A stretch of DNA of 64,000 bases, from positions 1 to 64,000 of the forward strand of contig JAFZKD010000119.1 in assembly GCA_017553785.1 (NCBI GenBank), in the 5' to 3' direction. Below, in pieces: positions 45,095-53,193 of the stretch. Source of the stretch: Muribaculaceae bacterium. Its GTDB lineage: Bacteria > Bacteroidota > Bacteroidia > Bacteroidales > Muribaculaceae. The position numbers and the translations under genes were made by a program. The notes under the pieces were generated by a model, which did no database searches, was not told the origin of the DNA, and saw only the letters and a list, made by a program, of their open reading frames with translations. Within the stretch, counting starts at the first letter, position 1. Every line of letters begins with the position of its first letter.

Positions 45095-46060
45095 ATGGAC
45101 ATGTCGATAGAGAAAATGCTGTCTCATGTATATGAGATTGAAGGACTGATGCTCGTTTCCCGACGTCTGGGAGAGGAGAACACGCCCGATGTCATCACCA
45201 ATAAACTGAAACGCAAAGTGCGTGAACTGGCCGAAATGTGTGGGGTTGAGCCCACTCCTGCCGAACCTGCCGCATTGCCCAAAGAGGAAGCCGCTCCTGT
45301 TCCAGAGTTACCCAAAGAGGAAACAACGACCGAACATCTTCCCGAAGAAGACTATGATGCCGATGAGACATGGCAACATGACAATGGCGAGGAATTCAAG
45401 GAGGTCTTTACCCTTGACTATGAGGAACCTTCACATGAAGTGTCCGATCCTCAACAGGTGCCTGTCGAAGACCGCGAGCCAGACGATGACATTACTGTCG
45501 AATTCATCGAAGCCGAGGATGAACCCGAAGTAGAGGAGCCTGCAACTGCGCCGACGGCACAAGCAGCACCAGCGGCACCAGCAGCACTAGCGACTCCTGT
45601 TCCTCCCCCATTCCATCTTCCAGAGGATAATGATGAACCGCTGCCCGAACCTGATCCGGCAGTCCTCCCCGAGGCGGATGATGAGCCAGATATCTCTGTT
45701 GAATTTATTGAGGCCGAGGACAACTCAGTTCCCGAACAGGAAGATGAGATCCCCATTCCACCACTGCCCACCGATTTCCCCGAACCCGAGGAATCGGCCG
45801 CGCCAATTCGTGTTGACGAGAAACTGCATCGAGACATGTCAAAGGACATCCGCAAGGCATTTTCGGTCAACGACCGCTTCCGCTTCCAGCGAGAGCTGTT
45901 TGCAGGCAGCGCCAGTGCAATGAATACTGCGATTGAGCACATCGAGATGATGCGCAGTTACGGCAACGCTGAGTTGTATTTCTTCAGTCAGTTGCATTGG
46001 GATCGCGATAACGAGGACGTCAAGGATTTCATGGCTATCGTCCGCAACCATTTCATGTAA
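45095..46060 (+). CDS. Acidic Pro/Glu-rich protein with a conserved C-terminal domain, unknown function
   Basis: 321 residues (ATG 45101 is possible). A helical N terminus (MSIEKMLSHVYEIEGLMLVSRRLG) is followed by a long low-complexity Glu/Pro/Ala linker (about 50-235) with repeated DxxISVEFIEAEDE segments, then a compact C-terminal domain, RKAFSVNDRFRFQRELFAGSASAMNTAIEHIEMM...FMAIVRNHF. This C-terminal domain is familiar from other Bacteroidales proteins but has no function I can name. It ends 6 nt before rsmI, so it is co-transcribed. Confidence 0.75.
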   Translation: MDMSIEKMLSHVYEIEGLMLVSRRLGEENTPDVITNKLKRKVRELAEMCGVEPTPAEPAALPKEEAAPVPELPKEETTTEHLPEEDYDADETWQHDNGEEFKEVFTLDYEEPSHEVSDPQQVPVEDREPDDDITVEFIEAEDEPEVEEPATAPTAQAAPAAPAALATPVPPPFHLPEDNDEPLPEPDPAVLPEADDEPDISVEFIEAEDNSVPEQEDEIPIPPLPTDFPEPEESAAPIRVDEKLHRDMSKDIRKAFSVNDRFRFQRELFAGSASAMNTAIEHIEMMRSYGNAELYFFSQLHWDRDNEDVKDFMAIVRNHFM

Positions 46061-46066
46061 TCATTC

Positions 46067-46801
46067 ATGTCGGGCAAACTCTACATAGTGCCGACCCCAG
46101 TCGGGAATCTTGACGACATGACACCTCGAGCAATCGAGGTGCTCAAGTCGGCAGACATTGTCCTTGCCGAAGACACCCGCACCAGTGGAATCTTGCTCAA
46201 ACACTTTGACATCTCCACACCCATGCGCAGCCACCACAAGTTCAACGAACACGAGGCTGTTTCGGCCGTTGTTCATCAGTTGCAGGGCGGAACAGTGATG
46301 GCCCTTATTAGTGACGCCGGGACACCCGGCATCAGCGACCCGGGATTTCTTCTGTCCCGCGAATGCCGGCGCCAAGGGATTGAAGTGGAGACATTGCCTG
46401 GTGCCACAGCATTCGTGCCGGCATTAGTGAACTCGGGCCTACCGTGTGACCGTTTTGTTTTTGAGGGTTTTCTGCCACAAAAGAAAGGTCGCGCCACACG
46501 TCTGGAGGAATTGAAGAGCCAACCGCTCACCATGGTATTTTACGAGTCACCCCTGCGCATGTTGAAGACATTGCAGCAGTTTGCCAAAACATTTGGTGCC
46601 GAACGTGAAGCCAGTGTGGTGCGTGAGATCAGCAAATTACACAACAGCACCCACAACGGCACATTAGGCGAATTGGTGGATTATTTCAATGCCAACGCTC
46701 CCCGAGGCGAAATTGTCGTTGTGGTAGCGGGATGCCCCCAAGCTGCGACCGCCAAGGTGGACAAGTATGCTGAATTCAAGCACAAGAGCGCTAAAGTTTG
46801 A
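46067..46801 (+). CDS. rsmI: 16S rRNA (cytidine-1402-2'-O)-methyltransferase RsmI
   Basis: 244 residues with the SpoU-independent tetrapyrrole-methylase fold. Signatures: LYIVPTPVGNLDDMTPRAIEVL, VLAEDTRTSGILLKHF, ALISDAGTPGISDPGF, PCDRFVFEGFLPQKKG and MVFYESPLRMLKTL. It 2'-O-methylates C1402 in the decoding centre with SAM. Confidence 0.97.
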   Translation: MSGKLYIVPTPVGNLDDMTPRAIEVLKSADIVLAEDTRTSGILLKHFDISTPMRSHHKFNEHEAVSAVVHQLQGGTVMALISDAGTPGISDPGFLLSRECRRQGIEVETLPGATAFVPALVNSGLPCDRFVFEGFLPQKKGRATRLEELKSQPLTMVFYESPLRMLKTLQQFAKTFGAEREASVVREISKLHNSTHNGTLGELVDYFNANAPRGEIVVVVAGCPQAATAKVDKYAEFKHKSAKV

Positions 46802-46867
46802 GTATTTTATTTTTATCTATAAATAAGCACTTCATTAAATAAGAACATTTTTAAATCCTAATAGATT

Positions 46868-47755
46868 ATGAACCGGATATCTTATTTTGTGTTATTGTTG
46901 ATTGGACTGGCCGTTATGCCAGCATGTCAGCGAAGCAACAGGCTTGAAGAGGAGGCGATGCGCCAGGATTCAATCAATGCGGCATTACAGGATTCCATCA
47001 ACACCGCCAATGCCGAGAAGGACAGCCTGATGCAACTCATGGGCGATATCGCCGACGGTATGCAGCAAATCAAGGAACTGGAAGACATCGTGTCGGTGAA
47101 CAACCTGAACGGAGAGACCCCTGACCGCAAGAAACAGTTGCGTGACGATATCGTACTTATTCAGCAGTCCATCAACAAGCATAAGCAACGCCTTGAAGAA
47201 TTGGAGAAACGACTCAAACAGTCCACCAACTACAACAGCTCAATGCAAAAGTCAATCGCCAACCTCAAGTCACAACTTGATGAGCAGCAAAAGACCATCA
47301 ACAACCTGACAGAGCAATTGGCCGCAGCACACGTCCAGATCAAAAACCTGAACCAAAGCGTGGACTCGTTGAACACGGTAAACAAGAATGTGACCAAGGA
47401 GAAAGAGGCAGCCCAACAGGAATCAAAGCAGCTGACCAACGAGGTGACCAACCTCAACACCTGCTACTATGTCATCGGTTCCAAGAAAGAGCTTAAAGCC
47501 AACAAAATCATCGAGACAGGCTTCCTGCGCAAGACTAAGATTCTGGAGGGCGACTTTGAGATGTCCTATTTCACTAAGGCCGACCGCCGCACACTCAACG
47601 AGATTCCTCTTCACAGCGCCAAGGCCGAAGTAATGACCAATCATCCCAAGGATTCTTATGAGATTGTTGACCATGGCAATATCAAGACGCTGCGCATCTT
47701 GAACCCTAATCGGTTCTGGGAAAAAACCAATTTCCTGGTGGTCAAGGTGAATTAG
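46868..47755 (+). CDS. Coiled-coil lipoprotein of unknown function
   Basis: 295 residues. The N terminus is a lipoprotein signal (VLLLIGLAVMPAC, Cys near residue 19). Residues about 25-190 form a long charged coiled coil with regular Leu/Lys/Glu spacing, then a C-terminal globular part (YYVIGSKKELKANKIIETGFLRKTKILEG) and a short hydrophobic end. This shape is common in Bacteroidales periplasmic or outer-membrane-attached proteins. Function not known. Confidence 0.8.
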   Translation: MNRISYFVLLLIGLAVMPACQRSNRLEEEAMRQDSINAALQDSINTANAEKDSLMQLMGDIADGMQQIKELEDIVSVNNLNGETPDRKKQLRDDIVLIQQSINKHKQRLEELEKRLKQSTNYNSSMQKSIANLKSQLDEQQKTINNLTEQLAAAHVQIKNLNQSVDSLNTVNKNVTKEKEAAQQESKQLTNEVTNLNTCYYVIGSKKELKANKIIETGFLRKTKILEGDFEMSYFTKADRRTLNEIPLHSAKAEVMTNHPKDSYEIVDHGNIKTLRILNPNRFWEKTNFLVVKVN

Positions 47756-47807
47756 TCGGCGGTTGCGCTATGTATCAATAACTGACGATTCAATTCAATA
47801 TAGAGAA

Positions 47808-48920
47808 ATGAAGTTAGTACTGGCATTTGATAAATTCAAAGGCTCGGTAACATCACAACAACTTAATGAGGCCGCACAAGACAGTTTGTGCGGCTTTGCT
47901 GATGTGGAAACAGTGTGTGTCCCTGTCGCCGACGGTGGAGACGGCACCACGACGGTCCTTGCCGCAAACCGTGCGGGCCAATGGATCACAGTTCCCGCTA
48001 TGGGACCTCTGCTGCATCAGCCACCAGTAGCGGCCCGTTACTTCCTGAGTGATGACGGCACCGCACTGATTGAAGTGGCCGCTGCCAGCGGACTTGCCTT
48101 GCTACCGCCTGTCGCACGCGATGTGATGGAAGCGACTACCCTGGGTACCGGAATGCTCATGCGTGACGCGATGGAGCGCGGTAGCCGCGACATCGTTCTC
48201 GGCTTGGGAGGATCGGCGACATGTGATGCCGCGATGGGCATCATGTGCGCCTTGGGTGCCGAGTTTTTTGACGCCGACGGCCATCATCTTTATCCAAGTG
48301 GAAAATCCCTTGGACAAATCGCTAAAATCGAGACCTTTGGCATTCCCCAGCCCGTGCTCGACTGCCGTTTCACGCTTTTAACCGACGTGGACAACGCATT
48401 GTGCGGCGAGCGGGGATCAGCCAGGATATTCGCACCGCAAAAGGGAGCGTCTCCCGAGCAGGTGGAGCAATTAGAACAGGGCATGACGCATGTGGCGACA
48501 CTCGTGGGAGAGGAAATCGCCAACCAGCCCGGTTGTGGTGCAGCTGGTGGAATACCCGCCTTGATGCTGCATTTGTTGGACTGCCGGTTACTGCCAGGAG
48601 CGCCTTATGTCCTGGCACAGAACCAACTGGAAGAATCGTTGCAAAACGCTGACCTGGTGATTACAGGAGAGGGCCGTTTAGACCGTCAGACGCTCATGGG
48701 AAAAGGACCAGGCTGTGTAATCCAAATGGCGCATAAACACGGCATTCCCGTAGCAGCTGTCTGCGGTGCGATCGCCCCTGATTTTGATGTCCGAGCCGCA
48801 GGTCTTGCCCATGCTGTCGCTGTGAGCGATGGCCTCCCCCATGACGAAGCGATGAACCCCGACGGCACCCTCACGCGCGTTTCCCGTGCCATCGTCCAAC
48901 TGCTCACCTCATACCGATAA
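47808..48920 (+). CDS. Glycerate kinase (GarK/GlxK family)
   Basis: 370 residues from ATG 47808 (KLVLAFDKFKGSVTSQQLNEAA), since the upstream 15 codons are not conserved. Family motifs: VPVADGGDGTTTVL, GLGGSATCDAAMGIMCALGA, GEGRLDRQTLMGKGP. It phosphorylates D-glycerate with ATP, linking glyoxylate/serine turnover to glycolysis. Single downstream gene after the lipoprotein. Confidence 0.94.
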   Translation: MKLVLAFDKFKGSVTSQQLNEAAQDSLCGFADVETVCVPVADGGDGTTTVLAANRAGQWITVPAMGPLLHQPPVAARYFLSDDGTALIEVAAASGLALLPPVARDVMEATTLGTGMLMRDAMERGSRDIVLGLGGSATCDAAMGIMCALGAEFFDADGHHLYPSGKSLGQIAKIETFGIPQPVLDCRFTLLTDVDNALCGERGSARIFAPQKGASPEQVEQLEQGMTHVATLVGEEIANQPGCGAAGGIPALMLHLLDCRLLPGAPYVLAQNQLEESLQNADLVITGEGRLDRQTLMGKGPGCVIQMAHKHGIPVAAVCGAIAPDFDVRAAGLAHAVAVSDGLPHDEAMNPDGTLTRVSRAIVQLLTSYR

Positions 48921-48966
48921 ATGGTGTTGTTCTGCTGGAAGAGATCGAGAAAATAGGGATAAATCA

Positions 48967-48997
48967 CTTGTAGAAGCAATTATTTTTCTAACTTTGC
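48967..48997 (+). promoter_or_regulatory. Promoter of the PCMD operon
   Basis: TAACTTTG (48990-48997) with ACTTG (48967-48971) 18 nt upstream; about 29 nt from -7 box to the ATG at 49026. Confidence 0.6.
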
Positions 48998-49025
48998 GGT
49001 TTTGAAAATACAAAAGGCCAAAATA

Positions 49026-50198
49026 ATGACAACAATATACCACAAATATTCAACATTCATCGCCCTGGCGCTCGTCATGGTGATGACTGTGATGAACACA
49101 TCATGTTTTGGTGAAGAGCCCGACTACTGCGAAGCGGATATCGAGACGGCCACCTTGCATGTCGACAATCCCCAAGACTTCTTTTTCCAGAGCACCGACT
49201 CGATGCAGATTGTGCTCTCGACCGATAGCGTCATCACTTTTGCCGTGCGAAGCCATGCCGATGTGAGCGCTCTTGCTCCACAGTTCACCCTGTCTCCTGG
49301 AGCCACAGTGAACCCTGAGAGCGGAAGCGTTCAGGATTTCTCGCATGGACCGGTATCCTATACCGTCACTTCACAAGACGGCAAGTGGCAACGCCACTAT
49401 AGAGTCAGCGTCGTGCCTACGCTTATCAGTGTCCCCGACACGTTGTTCTTTAACTTTGAACACTACAGTCTGGAAACCGCATCGCAACGTTACTACACAT
49501 GGCAAAACACCCTGCCTGACGGCACACTGGGCAATGACTGGGCCACTGCCAATCCCGGATACCGCATCTCGATGAGCTCTGCCAAGCCCGAGGACTACCC
49601 TACTACCCCACTGATTGAAGGGTTTGACGGTGCCGCTGTGTGCCTCACCACCCGTGACACGGGACCCTTTGGCAAAATGGCAAACAAACGCCTGGCAGCA
49701 GGAAACATGTTCTTGGGATCGTTTGACATCAGGATTGCGATGAGCGACCATTTGCATGCCACACGATTCGGCATCCCATTCACCAGCAAGCCAGACCGCT
49801 TCACGGGTTACTACACGTTTGAGCCGGGCGATTGGGTCCAAGACTTCTACGGCAACCCCATTGAAGGCAGAACCGATTCGGCATCGGTCTATGCCGTCTT
49901 CTACCGCAACCACGATGCAGAGGGCAACGAAGCAGTCCTATATGGTGACAACGTGCTGTCAAGCGACCTGATTGTGGCCGTCGCCAATATTGGATATGTC
50001 GCTCCTACCCCCCAATGGACAGCATGGGACGTGAAGTTTGAATATCGTGAGCCTATCGACAATCAACTTCTTGCCAATCGCGGCTACAGCCTTGCCATCG
50101 TATTCTCGTCAAGCGCCAGTGGCGGTGACTTCATCGGTGCCATAGGCAGCCAGTTGTGTGTTGACAAGGTCAGGCTCATCTGCAGCCATGAGGAATAA
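49026..50198 (+). CDS. PCMD-domain lipoprotein
   Basis: 390 residues from ATG 49026 (an in-frame TTG lies at 49002). The lipobox is NTSC (Cys near residue 23). The N-terminal part is an Ig-like/DUF4493-like strand region, and the rest is a PCMD (putative carbohydrate metabolism domain) jelly roll with ERYYTWQNTLPDG-type and GFDGAAVCLTTRDTG stretches. These domains occur on Bacteroidetes surface proteins linked to glycan handling. First gene of a four-gene plus-strand run (49026-53084) with an outer-membrane barrel and two dockerin-type proteins. Confidence 0.8.
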   Translation: MTTIYHKYSTFIALALVMVMTVMNTSCFGEEPDYCEADIETATLHVDNPQDFFFQSTDSMQIVLSTDSVITFAVRSHADVSALAPQFTLSPGATVNPESGSVQDFSHGPVSYTVTSQDGKWQRHYRVSVVPTLISVPDTLFFNFEHYSLETASQRYYTWQNTLPDGTLGNDWATANPGYRISMSSAKPEDYPTTPLIEGFDGAAVCLTTRDTGPFGKMANKRLAAGNMFLGSFDIRIAMSDHLHATRFGIPFTSKPDRFTGYYTFEPGDWVQDFYGNPIEGRTDSASVYAVFYRNHDAEGNEAVLYGDNVLSSDLIVAVANIGYVAPTPQWTAWDVKFEYREPIDNQLLANRGYSLAIVFSSSASGGDFIGAIGSQLCVDKVRLICSHEE

Positions 50199-50243
50199 TG
50201 GTCAACGGATAGATGAGCGTGAAATGAATAAATTAGGATTACA

Positions 50244-50999
50244 ATGATCAACATTAAACATATCGTCGTTATGTCGGTTCTGGCTGTTGTCACTGCCATC
50301 GGCATGAACGCCTCAATACTGGACAGCGTGCAAGTGGATGCGCGCCTCGGCTATGCCTTGGGAGGCACGATTCCCACCCACATGGGTAATGAGATTCGCG
50401 GTATCAACAGTTTTAACCCCGGTTTCAATTTCTCGGTAGCCGGAGAAGCCACGCTGCCGCTGGATCATCACTGGTCCCTTCACTCAGGCTTGCGGTTAGA
50501 ATTGGGAAGCATGGACATTGACAGCCGTGTCAAGAACTACGACATTGAGGTGGTGAGAGGAGATGAGTCCCTCAAGGGCATCTTTAACGGCAACGTACGC
50601 ATCATCACCACCCAACGCCGCATCACACTACCCATCCAGGCGGCCTATACCCTCAATGACCAGTGGAGATTTCGTGGCGGATTTTTCATGGGTTGGCTTA
50701 CCAACCGCCGTTTCTGGGGATGGGCCTATGACGGCTATCTGCGTGAAGGAACGCCAATCGGAGCCAAAATCGACATGGGCACTGAGCCTGGCGACCGAGG
50801 AGACTTCGACTTTGACGCCAACATGCGCCACATGCAGTGGGGCTTGGATGTGGGGGCTGACTGGCAGTTCAACCATCGCTGGGGTGCCTTTGCTGAGCTC
50901 ACCTACGGTTTGAACGGCCTATTCAAGAGCGATTTCCACGCCGTTCAGACACTAAGACCCATGTATGGCACATTGGGTATCATTTATCGAATAAAATAA
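50244..50999 (+). CDS. Outer-membrane beta-barrel protein (PorT-like)
   Basis: 251 residues with signal peptide (VVMSVLAVVTAIGMNA). The remainder alternates aromatic and polar residues in strands (WSLHSGLRLELGSMD, LPIQAAYTLNDQWRFRGGFFMGWL, WGLDVGADWQFNHRWGAFAELTYGL) and ends with a Phe-containing strand (LGIIYRIK). This fits the eight-stranded outer-membrane barrels annotated as PorT or outer membrane beta-barrel. It follows the PCMD lipoprotein by 45 nt and precedes a PCMD-dockerin protein. Confidence 0.82.
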   Translation: MINIKHIVVMSVLAVVTAIGMNASILDSVQVDARLGYALGGTIPTHMGNEIRGINSFNPGFNFSVAGEATLPLDHHWSLHSGLRLELGSMDIDSRVKNYDIEVVRGDESLKGIFNGNVRIITTQRRITLPIQAAYTLNDQWRFRGGFFMGWLTNRRFWGWAYDGYLREGTPIGAKIDMGTEPGDRGDFDFDANMRHMQWGLDVGADWQFNHRWGAFAELTYGLNGLFKSDFHAVQTLRPMYGTLGIIYRIK

Positions 51000-51032
51000 C
51001 AAAAAGCATTTAACATTATTAAAACAAAATCA

Positions 51033-52520
51033 ATGAAGAGATTATTTTTGACTTTTTGCTTGGCAGTGACCGTGTTGGCCAGCAATGCCAAGACATTTAG
51101 CGGCAATATCATTATGACAAGAAATGGCCAGGCCAGCAATGCCGACGTCACCATGACAATGAACAGCAATGGCAACGGCCAATCAAGTTTTGTACTTCAA
51201 GTGAATCCGTTTGGCATGGTGAGGATCAACGATGTGCCCGCAGCAACTGCCGGCAACATTACCGTCTATAGCGCAGATCGCGACGCGATCACCGACTCTG
51301 GAAACATGCGTGCCACAATTTTCGCTCGTGTCACCGATGGCATGATGGTTGCTGATATCAACATCCCGACCCAGAATACCACCATTCATTTTAACTCGGT
51401 GGGAGATCACTTCCAGTTACCCAACAGCGACATGGAAGCCTGGAACGCAGGCAATGGTGAGCCCGACCGCTGGCACGGATTCAAGAGCGCAGGCGGCAGT
51501 TTTGCCAACACGTCGGCCGGACTGGTAACTCTCGCATCGAGCGAGGATGTTCGTCAGGGTGCCACTGGACACAGTGCAGTCATGAAAGCAGGGTCCATCT
51601 TCGGTGTCGTCGCCAATGGCACCATGACCAACGGCCAACTGATGGCTGGATCAATGAGCGCCAGCGACACGCGCAACCATGCCGAAATGGACAAGGACAA
51701 GACCAATACCGATGCCAACGGCGACCTGTTCTATATGCCCCTGTATGCTAAGCCCGACATGTTCAACGTCTGGCTGAAATATACCCAAGGTACTGAAAAC
51801 ATCGACAACATGGCCAACGTGAGTGTAAAGACCTTTGACGGCACCTATTATCAGGAGCCGGTTGACAAGGAATATACCAACCTGTCAGGAAGTATCGTGG
51901 GTGGTCAGATTCCTGCTGGTGGATGGACATTCTACTCTTTCCCGTTTGATTACGACAGCTATGCTGGCAACAATGCCGCTACCGAGGCCATCTTTGTCAC
52001 TTTCTCCACCAACGGCAACCCTGGCCAGGGAAGCAAGAACGATGCCCTCTATGTAGATGACATCGAACTGGTTTATCTGGGTGCGATCACCGACCTGCGC
52101 TATCAGGGCGTGACCATCGCCGACTGGAATCCCGCTGTTACCGAATACACCCTTGAGATGACAGATGTGCCTAGTCTTAATGACTTCACCGCCACCATCG
52201 TGGGTGCGAGTGCAGTACTCACAAAGACGATGGAGCAAAACACCGACGGCAGCTACCGCATTGCTATCAGCGTAGTCTCGGCCGACCTGCAAACCGCCAC
52301 TTGCTACATCATCAACGTGATCAATCCATCGACCCAAGTCATTGTGGGTGACGTGGATAACAACGGTGTAGTAGGCATCGCTGACGTGACTGCGCTCATC
52401 GACTACCTGCTGGGCGGAAACGTGGATATCAATACCCAAGCTGCCGATGTGGATAACGACGGATCCATCAGCATTAGCGACGTGACCACACTCATCGATA
52501 TGTTATTGTCTGGTAATTAA
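51033..52520 (+). CDS. Secreted PCMD-like protein with two dockerin-like repeats
   Basis: 495 residues. A signal peptide (MKRLFLTFCLAVTVLASNA) is followed by a calycin-like beta domain (about 20-120), a PCMD-like domain (about 125-345; LPNSDMEAWNAGNGEPDRWHGF, PAGGWTFYSFPFDYDSYAGN, KNDALYVDDIELVY), an Ig-like stretch, and two calcium-loop units at the end (GDVDNNGVVGIADVTALIDYLLGG; DVDNDGSISISDVTTLIDMLLSG). There is no T9SS sorting domain after them. Confidence 0.82.
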   Translation: MKRLFLTFCLAVTVLASNAKTFSGNIIMTRNGQASNADVTMTMNSNGNGQSSFVLQVNPFGMVRINDVPAATAGNITVYSADRDAITDSGNMRATIFARVTDGMMVADINIPTQNTTIHFNSVGDHFQLPNSDMEAWNAGNGEPDRWHGFKSAGGSFANTSAGLVTLASSEDVRQGATGHSAVMKAGSIFGVVANGTMTNGQLMAGSMSASDTRNHAEMDKDKTNTDANGDLFYMPLYAKPDMFNVWLKYTQGTENIDNMANVSVKTFDGTYYQEPVDKEYTNLSGSIVGGQIPAGGWTFYSFPFDYDSYAGNNAATEAIFVTFSTNGNPGQGSKNDALYVDDIELVYLGAITDLRYQGVTIADWNPAVTEYTLEMTDVPSLNDFTATIVGASAVLTKTMEQNTDGSYRIAISVVSADLQTATCYIINVINPSTQVIVGDVDNNGVVGIADVTALIDYLLGGNVDINTQAADVDNDGSISISDVTTLIDMLLSGN

Positions 52521-52553
52521 TCGTATAACAACATAAAATTCAAACATTTAACA

Positions 52554-53084
52554 ATGAAGAAGTTTTCATTAGTAATGGCAGCGGTCTGCTGCAGTATGGC
52601 ACTGAGTGCCACCACCTACAACTGCCACCTCAAGGTAATCGTGAACGGAACCGTCACTGAACAGAATCAAGTGCTCGTCGAGGTGACAAACAATAATGGT
52701 GCTTATGACTTGGACCTGAAGAATTTTGTACTCATCGCCGATGACGCGCAAATACCTGTTGGCAATATCACCGTGAATGGTGTGGAGGGTGTCGACGAGT
52801 TTGGCTACACTACCATCACCTATAATGAGCCAGTCACCATCACTGAGGGCAATGACACTCAATACGACTACTGGCTGGGGCCGATGTTGGGCGAAGTTCC
52901 CATCGAACTGACTGCCCGATTCGTTAACAGTGCCTTAAGTGCCAACATCGGCATCGAGATGGGCGACATGAGCATCAGTGTTGAGATCTTTGGAGTGGCT
53001 CCCGTCCTCAAGGGTGACGTGAACAATGACCAGGAAGTAAATATCAGCGACGTGAACGAGGTGGTTGATATCATGATCAAGTAA
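52554..53084 (+). CDS. Small secreted beta-domain protein with a single dockerin-like unit
   Basis: 176 residues with signal peptide (MKKFSLVMAAVCCSMALSA). The calycin-like beta domain (about 20-150) resembles the N-terminal domain of the preceding protein. The C terminus is one calcium-loop unit (GDVNNDQEVNISDVNEVVDIMIK) instead of the usual two. Last gene before a shared hairpin terminator. Confidence 0.78.
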   Translation: MKKFSLVMAAVCCSMALSATTYNCHLKVIVNGTVTEQNQVLVEVTNNNGAYDLDLKNFVLIADDAQIPVGNITVNGVEGVDEFGYTTITYNEPVTITEGNDTQYDYWLGPMLGEVPIELTARFVNSALSANIGIEMGDMSISVEIFGVAPVLKGDVNNDQEVNISDVNEVVDIMIK

Positions 53085-53138
53085 ACTCCACTGATTGCGC
53101 ATCATTGAACATCAGTTCAATGGTGGCCAATTCCTAAA

Positions 53139-53170
53139 AAAGTGGGCGCGCCAGTCGGCACGCCCACTTT
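53139..53170. terminator. Bidirectional terminator between converging transcripts
   Basis: A perfect 10-bp stem (AAAGTGGGCG at 53139-53148, CGCCCACTTT at 53161-53170), with A- and T-rich flanks on both sides. It lies between the plus-strand PCMD operon and the minus-strand C10 gene. Confidence 0.8.
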
Positions 53171-53193
53171 CTATCAGTGGAATAGTTTTACAA

